Positions 6,407 through 11,814 of a DNA stretch of 13,828 nucleotides are shown in pieces. The notes under the pieces were generated by a model that saw only the letters and a program-made list of their open reading frames with translations, did not search any database and was not told where the DNA came from. The position numbers and the translations under genes are program-made. Every line of letters begins with the position of its first letter. Position 1 is the first letter of the stretch. Origin of the DNA: UMGS1387 sp045646465 (lineage in GTDB: Bacteria > Bacillota > Clostridia > Oscillospirales > CAG-382); NCBI GenBank assembly GCA_045646465.1, contig JAZRKT010000023.1, forward strand, positions 1-13,828, given 5' to 3'.

Positions 6407-9400
6407 TTATATGCCAAAGGGGGTCGTGATGTAAATGTTCCCGTCCCTTACCTCGTACCTGTATCTGAACACCTTGCAAAGTAAGTCAATAGGCACCATT
6501 GGCAGACCGTTGTCAAAATAGGGCAGACAGTCAAGTGTTACTGTTTCGCCGTTGATTTTTGCCTTGCTTGTGCCAAGATAAAATTCAACAGAGCCGTGAT
6601 TTGCCATAAGCAGAAGCACCTTTTTGTGATGATTCCACTTGAAGGCGGCGTTAAACCTGTACATAAATAGTCTTTCGGGGAATACGGGAGCAAGAGGATG
6701 GCAGCCATCCCATACAATGTCATTGTCAAGAACAAGGTCAAAGCCGTCAATAAAAATGTGGTCTGTCAGCTGCTCGGTCTTGATTCGGCAAAGCTTTATT
6801 TCATAAAACTCGCTTGTAATATTTGCGCTTGTGTTGGGGTCAATACGAAGCCTTAACAGCTTTCCTGTGTAGCTTGAGCTTGTTGCGTTGTCTGACTTTT
6901 TGGGACGGACACGCCTTGTATCGTTGCCAAGAGGAAGAATATATTTGCCAACGCCCGACTGTATTCTTTCAGCAACAACCTGAAGACGGGTCCATTCGGG
7001 ATAGTCGCTTGTTGTATAGTATACGTTAAGTTCTGAAGGAAAATCGCTGTACATTCTTACGTAAATTGCATTTGCCATATCGCAGTCAAATCCAAGCTCG
7101 CCGTTGTATTCAAACTTTGAGTTGTGGTTTGTTGATATATTCTTGAGATTTACACCGCCGTCAAGAATTGTGGTGTTTTCGGGCGTCCAGTTTTTGATGT
7201 CGCACGTCATATCAAGAAGTACTTCAAGGTCGTCCTTGTGAAGATGAGCATTATGTGAAAGCCCCTTGCGCTCAAGACAGCGGATTGTTTTTCTGTCCTG
7301 TGGAAAAAGCGTTGACAGACGTTTTAACTGATTTGCCGTAGGCTTTATATTTGTTTCGGTATCGCTTGCACAGCCGCCCGTAAAAACCTCTCGTACACAT
7401 TCAAGATAGCCGAACTCGTTAAGACCGGACGGCGCGATATATGTGCCTTTACCAAAATCGTTCCAGCTTGACAGCATTACAAACTTTTGCAACCATTTGG
7501 GTCGGTCTGTGTATTTTGGAAGAAGATTGTCCCTGAAGTGATAAAGCAGACTTCTGAAATCGGGAACACTTATGCAGGGAGTTCTTTCGGTATCCCAGGC
7601 AATGCTGTTGTAGCCTGTTGAAGCTGTGGGAATAAAGTGGTTGAACTTTGACAGAGCCTCCATATTTTCGTGGCAGCGTATCTGATAGGTATAGTCATAA
7701 CCCATACGTCCCCAGCCGTAGGAGTAGCAGGCATCAATTCCTGCATCAACAATCTGTTGAGAAGGCGTAAGATTTGTGAAAATCATAAGGTCGTCGTAGC
7801 CTAATTTTTTAACCTCGTTTTTCAGATAGTCAATTTCTTCTCTTAACTTGTCAATACCTCCGAAGCTCTGTATAAGCTGAGAAATGTCATAAATACACAT
7901 AATTGCCTTGTTGTCAATGCAGGCAAAGCGCCTGTCCGAGAAGAAGTTTTCAATCCAGAAGGGAACAATATATCTTCTGAAGGCTTCGCTTGATGCAGGC
8001 TGGCCGTTTGCTGCATCAAAAATAATGCTGAACTGCTGAAGGTCAGAATACTTCGCGTTGAGAAAGCCGTCAACAAGAGCATCAGAAAGTCTTGTTTTTT
8101 TGATAGGCTTGTTGCTGTCGCCGGGATACCAGCAGTAATACTGTGTGTTTACGCCGTTTTCAACCATAAATTTAATTTCCCAGTCGGCAACCTCCGGCAG
8201 TCCCTCGTCGTAGTAGCCGAGCACGGGCTTAGCTTCGGGAAACGGTGTGATGCAGTCCCACCCGATGTGATGGCCTGTCTTCCACAGCGAGCACATATTC
8301 ATACCTACCGTGTAATCACCGTAGTCCTTGGGAGGAATGGGCTTTGGACAGTAGTCGTCATACTCAAAGATGTATTCCATCTGCACATTGTCGATTCTTA
8401 ATTCAGCACCGTCAAAGGCTGTATATTCAAGACAGTCTATTGACATAGGCTCAAAGGTAAATTCATAAGGCTGCTTGCTGTTGACGTAGCATACGCCCTT
8501 GCCCTTTTTGGTGTCAAGCTCAAAACGCAGTCTGTACCACATTTCGTCAAGAAAATGCCTTTTATCTTCGCCGTTAAGGAAAAATCTGCCGTTTTCGGTT
8601 GTTACGTTAAACAGAACCTTTTTGCCGTGCTTTACGTCAAGAGCTGTTTTGCCACAGTTTGAGTAATTGAAAAAGTATGTGTTAAAGAGAATGTTGCCTT
8701 TCTGTGGGGAAATTTCCTTTTTTGCAACAGACTTTGAGCCTTTTTCGGATTTGATAATAAGCTCGTCGTCGGTGTTGATGTAGCATTCGCCTTTTTTCTT
8801 CCAGGTGTTAGGGAATGAGCCAACGGGGAAGTGGATAAAGCTGTCGCATACGGGGTAGTTGGCGTAAAGGTCGATTTTTTCCTTGACTTCAACCTCTGTT
8901 TTATAACCTTCCATTGTGCCGAACTTCAAGAATTTAAAGCTGCTTTCAAGCAGGGGAAGAGTAGCACGCCATTTCTGATTGATGTAGTAGGTGATTGTTT
9001 CCTCGTCAAAATCGAGAATAATTGTAAAATAGAAGTTGCCAACGGTTTTTTCGGGCTTATAGAGGGAAACGTAGCTGTTATCTGTGCCAAGAGCCGAAAA
9101 TTCACCGTTTTTGGTAATAATTCTCATTGCATTGTTTTCTTCGGCATCATAAAGGCACATTTCAAAGCCGTCAAAATTACCTGAAAACACAACTGTTGTT
9201 TCAAGTGTGAAAACGCCTTCCTTTGCGACCTGCATTTCACGGGTGTAGGAGGTGGGAAATTCTCCTGAAATATTGGTTAAGGTGTAAGGACCTCTGTCGG
9301 TCTTTAAGGGCTTTGCGCCTCTGCCGTCGTAATTCCAGCAAGTTCCCACGCCATCGTGCCACGCCATATTGTGGAAATGCTGGCATATAAGATAATACGC

Positions 9401-9412
9401 AGGTCTTTTCAT
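6407..9412 (-). CDS. Large GH99/WbsX-like multidomain protein with C-terminal stalk-like domain
   Basis: 1001 residues. Residues about 60-190 and 200-350 look like two beta-sandwich, concanavalin/LamG-like domains. Residues about 365-680 resemble the GH99-like/WbsX TIM barrel: GYYDEGLPEVADWEIKFMVENG (399-420) fits the family's N-terminal motif, and SSWNDFGKGTYIAPS (648-662) aligns with the usual N-x-W-N-E-W-x-E-G-x-x-L-E-P. Another beta-sandwich follows (about 740-875). The end (about 944-995; INGETVTLD, MVPIDLLCKVF, GNIYI) resembles a copper amine oxidase N-terminal/stalk domain, common in secreted clostridial proteins. Yet no signal peptide is visible: the N-terminus MKRPAYYLICQHFHNMAW is not hydrophobic enough. 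The ATG at 9412 has GGGAGG 8 bases upstream; an out-of-frame ATG inside that spacer is ignored. A terminator hairpin lies 25 bases upstream. Carbohydrate processing is likely, but substrate and activity are unknown. Confidence 0.75.
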   Translation of the reverse strand: MKRPAYYLICQHFHNMAWHDGVGTCWNYDGRGAKPLKTDRGPYTLTNISGEFPTSYTREMQVAKEGVFTLETTVVFSGNFDGFEMCLYDAEENNAMRIITKNGEFSALGTDNSYVSLYKPEKTVGNFYFTIILDFDEETITYYINQKWRATLPLLESSFKFLKFGTMEGYKTEVEVKEKIDLYANYPVCDSFIHFPVGSFPNTWKKKGECYINTDDELIIKSEKGSKSVAKKEISPQKGNILFNTYFFNYSNCGKTALDVKHGKKVLFNVTTENGRFFLNGEDKRHFLDEMWYRLRFELDTKKGKGVCYVNSKQPYEFTFEPMSIDCLEYTAFDGAELRIDNVQMEYIFEYDDYCPKPIPPKDYGDYTVGMNMCSLWKTGHHIGWDCITPFPEAKPVLGYYDEGLPEVADWEIKFMVENGVNTQYYCWYPGDSNKPIKKTRLSDALVDGFLNAKYSDLQQFSIIFDAANGQPASSEAFRRYIVPFWIENFFSDRRFACIDNKAIMCIYDISQLIQSFGGIDKLREEIDYLKNEVKKLGYDDLMIFTNLTPSQQIVDAGIDACYSYGWGRMGYDYTYQIRCHENMEALSKFNHFIPTASTGYNSIAWDTERTPCISVPDFRSLLYHFRDNLLPKYTDRPKWLQKFVMLSSWNDFGKGTYIAPSGLNEFGYLECVREVFTGGCASDTETNIKPTANQLKRLSTLFPQDRKTIRCLERKGLSHNAHLHKDDLEVLLDMTCDIKNWTPENTTILDGGVNLKNISTNHNSKFEYNGELGFDCDMANAIYVRMYSDFPSELNVYYTTSDYPEWTRLQVVAERIQSGVGKYILPLGNDTRRVRPKKSDNATSSSYTGKLLRLRIDPNTSANITSEFYEIKLCRIKTEQLTDHIFIDGFDLVLDNDIVWDGCHPLAPVFPERLFMYRFNAAFKWNHHKKVLLLMANHGSVEFYLGTSKAKINGETVTLDCLPYFDNGLPMVPIDLLCKVFRYRYEVRDGNIYITTPFGI

Positions 9413-9436
9413 TAAACATTCCTCCCGGTTTATACA

Positions 9437-9461
9437 TCAAAAAGCCGCAAAAGTGCGGCTC
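9437..9461 (-). terminator. Intrinsic terminator after xpt, directly before the GH99-like gene
   Basis: On the minus strand AGCCGCA... reads as AGCCGCA (9454-9460) CTTT TGCGGCT (9443-9449), a perfect 7-bp GC-rich stem with a tetraloop, followed by a run of Ts (9439-9442). It begins 8 bases after the xpt stop and ends about 25 bases before the start of the next gene on the same strand, leaving no room for a separate promoter between them. Confidence 0.85.
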
Positions 9462-9468
9462 TTTTCTG

Positions 9469-10044
9469 TCAGTTTTCAAACTCAATATTTCCTTCGTCGT
9501 CCATTGACTTTATTACAGCAAGGCTGTGAAGGTTGATACCTCTTTCCTTAAGCACCTTGCCACCGTCCTGAAAGCCCTTTTCAATTGCAATGCCTACGCC
9601 TGCAACGGTTGCTCCTGCTTTTTGTACAATGTCAATAAGACCCAGGGAAGCTTTTCCGTTGGCAAGAAAATCGTCTATTATAAGAATACTTTCGCCTTGG
9701 AGCATAAATTTCTTGGAAACGGTTATGTCATAGGATTTTCCGTATGTAAAGGATTCAACGGTGCTTGTAAATACGTCGCCGTCGATGTTTTTGCTCTTTG
9801 CTTTTTTGGCAAATACCACAGGAACGTCAAAATACTGTGCCGCAACACAGGCAATTCCGATTCCCGAAGCTTCTATTGTCAGAATTCTGTCTACCTTAAC
9901 ATCTGAAAACAGGCGCTTGAATTCGATTCCCATTTCGTTGTAAAGACGCACGTCAATCTGATGATTGAGAAAGCTGTCAACCTTAAGCACGCCGCCTTTT
10001 GCTACTCTTCCGTCCTTTAAAATTCTCTGTTTAAGTGCCTCCAT
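9469..10044 (-). CDS. xpt: Xanthine phosphoribosyltransferase
   Basis: Converts xanthine and PRPP to XMP in purine salvage; cytosolic, typically dimeric. The 191-residue length is that of Bacillus Xpt. The protein begins MEALKQRILKDG and carries the type I PRTase PRPP-binding loop SILIIDDFLANGKA (119-132), plus VDRILTIEASGIGIA (51-65), VPVVFAKK (74-81) and the IEKGFQDGG segment (154-162), all typical of Xpt. An AGAGGT ribosome binding site lies 8 bases before the ATG. The gap to rnmV is only 37 bases, which leaves no space for the purine riboswitch that controls xpt in Bacillus, so here it depends on the upstream DUF4364-rnmV promoter. A strong terminator follows. The neighbourhood with rnmV and DUF4364 rather than a purine permease is different from Bacillus. 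Confidence 0.96.
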   Translation of the reverse strand: MEALKQRILKDGRVAKGGVLKVDSFLNHQIDVRLYNEMGIEFKRLFSDVKVDRILTIEASGIGIACVAAQYFDVPVVFAKKAKSKNIDGDVFTSTVESFTYGKSYDITVSKKFMLQGESILIIDDFLANGKASLGLIDIVQKAGATVAGVGIAIEKGFQDGGKVLKERGINLHSLAVIKSMDDEGNIEFEN

Positions 10045-10081
10045 AATGTTTACCTCTTTTTATTTAAACTGCCTTGCTGTA

Positions 10082-10645
10082 TCACAGCTTTATCTGTAAA
10101 ATGTTTACCGCTTCAAGAAAAGCGTTTGCGCTCATACCGCTTGGAAGACCGTTGCTTTTGCATATGCTGTCCCGAAGATGTGCGCTGTCGTCACGTCCCG
10201 AATAGCCAAGCATATAAAGGTCCGTCTTTGTGTAAGCACAGTCATTTCTTTCCTGCTTTGCGTCTTCGATTCCTGCCTTTTGGAAAATGTCCCGTATAAG
10301 GCCTGCATCAATTCCTTCAACGCCGAGAAATCCTTGCTTTGAGGGAGCTGTTTTTCTGCTTTCCTTGCCTTTAATCTGAGGAATGTACAGGTTTATAATC
10401 TTTGCAGGGTCTGCTACAACGCTTTTAAGCTTGTTTCGTATTACAAGACCTGCACCGTCGCTGTCGGTGATTATAACAATGCCTCGCTTGTCGGCAAGCT
10501 TGCGGATAAGCGCACATTTTTCGTCGTTGTTGAATATCGAAAAGCCGCCAGTAGTCATAATTGTGCCGTCAATAACTGATTCGAGCTTGATTTTGTCGTA
10601 CTTGCCTTCGACAATTATAAGCTTTGATGTTTTGATTTTTTCCAT
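10082..10645 (-). CDS. rnmV: Ribonuclease M5-like TOPRIM protein
   Basis: RNase M5 makes the final cuts that mature 5S rRNA, with ribosomal protein L18 as cofactor. The 187-residue protein has an N-terminal TOPRIM domain: IIVEGKYDK (10-18) with the catalytic Glu13, TTGGF (31-35), and the acidic motif IITDSDGAG (58-66). GVEGIDAGLIRD (108-119) matches the linker motif of RnmV, and the C-terminal DUF4093 region (about 138-187; YTKTDLYMLGYSG, then NAFLEAVNILQI) fits the family. The second motif differs from the usual D-P-D-F/Y-P-G-E: here it is DSDGAGL, keeping both aspartates but changing the rest. The ATG overlaps the preceding gene's end almost completely, with a single base between them, so translation is coupled to DUF4364. 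In many Bacillota rnmV neighbours rsmA/ksgA; that partner is absent here. Confidence 0.85.
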   Translation of the reverse strand: MEKIKTSKLIIVEGKYDKIKLESVIDGTIMTTGGFSIFNNDEKCALIRKLADKRGIVIITDSDGAGLVIRNKLKSVVADPAKIINLYIPQIKGKESRKTAPSKQGFLGVEGIDAGLIRDIFQKAGIEDAKQERNDCAYTKTDLYMLGYSGRDDSAHLRDSICKSNGLPSGMSANAFLEAVNILQIKL

Positions 10646-10646
10646 A

Positions 10647-11183
10647 TTACATTATGAAGTTTACGTCGCCGGTTATTGCCGCAAGCACCGTGTTTATAAC
10701 AGTCTGAGGACGCTTGTCGCAGTTGTTCTTGGCTTCGTAGGCTTCCTTTTCGCTGTGGAAGAAGGTACGCACCTCACACATTTTTCTCTTGTTGACAATC
10801 ATACCTGCAGTAAGAAATGCGCCTTGCTCGCTTTCGTCCCTTTCAACATTGCAGTAATACTCAATTCCGTTGACGAGAGCTTCATAGTAACGCCAGGCAC
10901 ATCTGAGAGCTTCCTCTCGTATGCCGTCGGGAATGAAATCCGCAAGGTCTCTGACAATAAGCTTGCCTTTTTTTGTAAGACCGCATCTTTCAACTCCGCC
11001 GCTTTTGAGAATGTATATGAGATTGTCCTTGTTTAAGCTTTCGATACAGTCGTAATAATCCGTCATTTCAACAAGACAGGTAGCAATTACCGAAGGCTGA
11101 AGAATAGAGGTGTCAATTTCACTTCCCAGATTGTCTATAATCATCATAGTAAGAGCACGTATTTCTTCGGGCTTACTTAACAT
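10647..11183 (-). CDS. DUF4364 family winged-helix protein
   Basis: A 178-residue protein matching the DUF4364 family. The N-terminal half (about 1-80) looks like a winged helix: IRALTMMIIDNLGSEIDTS, a second helix with VIATCLVEMTDYYDC, then LIYILKSGGVERCGLTKKGKLIV as the recognition/wing part with the typical LTxxG turn. The C-terminal half (about 85-178) is alpha/beta with aromatic residues and no recognised motif. It lacks a signal peptide. Members may be transcription regulators, but no target is known to me. It is the first gene of the run that continues into rnmV (1-base gap) and xpt. The ATG at 11183 has only a weak GGTGAT ribosome binding site and a very short predicted leader of about 10 bases. 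Confidence 0.85.
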   Translation of the reverse strand: MLSKPEEIRALTMMIIDNLGSEIDTSILQPSVIATCLVEMTDYYDCIESLNKDNLIYILKSGGVERCGLTKKGKLIVRDLADFIPDGIREEALRCAWRYYEALVNGIEYYCNVERDESEQGAFLTAGMIVNKRKMCEVRTFFHSEKEAYEAKNNCDKRPQTVINTVLAAITGDVNFIM

Positions 11184-11200
11184 TTTACATCACCATTGTA

Positions 11201-11229
11201 AGTATATCATACTTTTTTTGCTTTTACAA
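11201..11229 (-). promoter_or_regulatory. Sigma-A promoter of the DUF4364-rnmV-xpt operon
   Basis: Minus-strand -35 TTGTAA (11224-11229), 17-base spacer, -10 TATACT (11201-11206). The start site should be near 11194, only about 10 bases before the ATG at 11183, so the transcript would have a very short leader. Confidence 0.65.
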
Positions 11230-11249
11230 GAACTTTTTGCTTTTTTGTA

Positions 11250-11288
11250 TACGAAAAAATAAAAGCCTGCTCCCGTAAGGGAACAGAC
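11250..11288 (-). terminator. Intrinsic terminator of the DUF1540 gene
   Basis: On the minus strand GTCTGTTCCC (11279-11288) pairs with GGGAGCAGGC (11265-11274), a 10-bp stem with two G-U pairs and a TTAC loop, followed by TTTTATTTTTT. It lies 10 bases past the stop codon. A run of eight Ts on the plus side (11292-11299) means it could also stop plus-strand transcription. Confidence 0.85.
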
Positions 11289-11297
11289 CTGTTTTTT

Positions 11298-11618
11298 TTA
11301 CTTAGCCTTGAAGGTAGAGCATTCAGTTTCTCCGCAGGTGCCACTGTGGCAGGTGCAGATTTCAATTTTCTTTGCTTCGCATACACCGTCACCGTTGTAC
11401 TTGCAGTTTTCAGCAGAGCAGGAGATTTCTGAGATGTCGCAGGCATCATTTCGGCATGAGCAACTGTTTGTAACACTTGCCTTGCCGGGCGCAAAGCTTT
11501 CGCACTTGGTTTCGTCTGTCATTCTTGCACCGTGTGTGCCCACTTCAATGGCAGTAAGCTTGCATCCGCCGTCGGTGTTGTACATACATTTTTTTACTTC
11601 GCAGGATATTCTTGTCAT
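11298..11618 (-). CDS. Cysteine-rich protein with two DUF1540 repeats
   Basis: A 106-residue protein with 14 cysteines. It contains two copies of the DUF1540 module, at about 5-42 and 66-103. Each begins ISC-x4-C, then an N-x-D-G-x-C turn, and ends T-x-C-x-(S/T)-F. Copy one has Cys at 6, 11, 19 and 39; copy two has Cys at 67, 72, 80 and 100 plus extra Cys at 88, 90 and 95. The linker adds Cys 53, 55 and 60. The regular spacing suggests metal (probably zinc) binding, but no role is established for the family. The ATG at 11618 is chosen because AAGGAA lies 6 bases upstream and the family starts there; an in-frame upstream start at 11660 lacks a ribosome binding site. The gene is monocistronic with its own terminator. 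Confidence 0.88.
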   Translation of the reverse strand: MTRISCEVKKCMYNTDGGCKLTAIEVGTHGARMTDETKCESFAPGKASVTNSCSCRNDACDISEISCSAENCKYNGDGVCEAKKIEICTCHSGTCGETECSTFKAK

Positions 11619-11649
11619 AATTTTTTCCTTTCGTTTCACTTTGGAATAG

Positions 11650-11684
11650 AGTATAAGCACAAAGCTTATGACAGTATTTTGTGC
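11650..11684 (-). promoter_or_regulatory. Inverted repeats over a possible DUF1540 promoter
   Basis: Upstream of the DUF1540 gene, GCACAAA (11657-11663) is repeated inverted as TTTGTGC (11678-11684). A second, overlapping inverted repeat is ATAAGC (11653-11658) with GCTTAT (11664-11669). A -10-like TATACT on the minus strand (11650-11655) overlaps the latter, though no good -35 is seen. The arrangement could be an operator or alternative RNA hairpins. This is tentative. Confidence 0.35.
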
Positions 11685-11814
11685 ATCTGTTTTGCTATTA
11701 TTCTTAAAACAAGTGCAAAAAAAAAGGCTTTTTCAGTTTTAAAAAAACGATTGCGGTGTAAAAAATGTGTATCTAAATTGTGCATTGCTCAAAAATTATA
11801 TATGTGCTGTTGTG

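Noticed and set aside
10045..10081. Possible purine riboswitch before xpt
   Set aside because: Only 37 bases separate xpt from rnmV and they contain just the ribosome binding site; there is no room for the aptamer.
10383..11036. A 217-codon open frame on the plus strand opposite rnmV and the DUF4364 gene
   Set aside because: It lies antisense to two well-supported family genes, has no plausible ribosome binding site or family motif, and has the composition of a reverse-complement shadow.
11690..11814. Possible strong terminator after the GTPase fusion gene
   Set aside because: The region is rich in A and T runs, with only an AAAAAGCC-TTTTT-type weak pairing and no GC stem, so no terminator was called.
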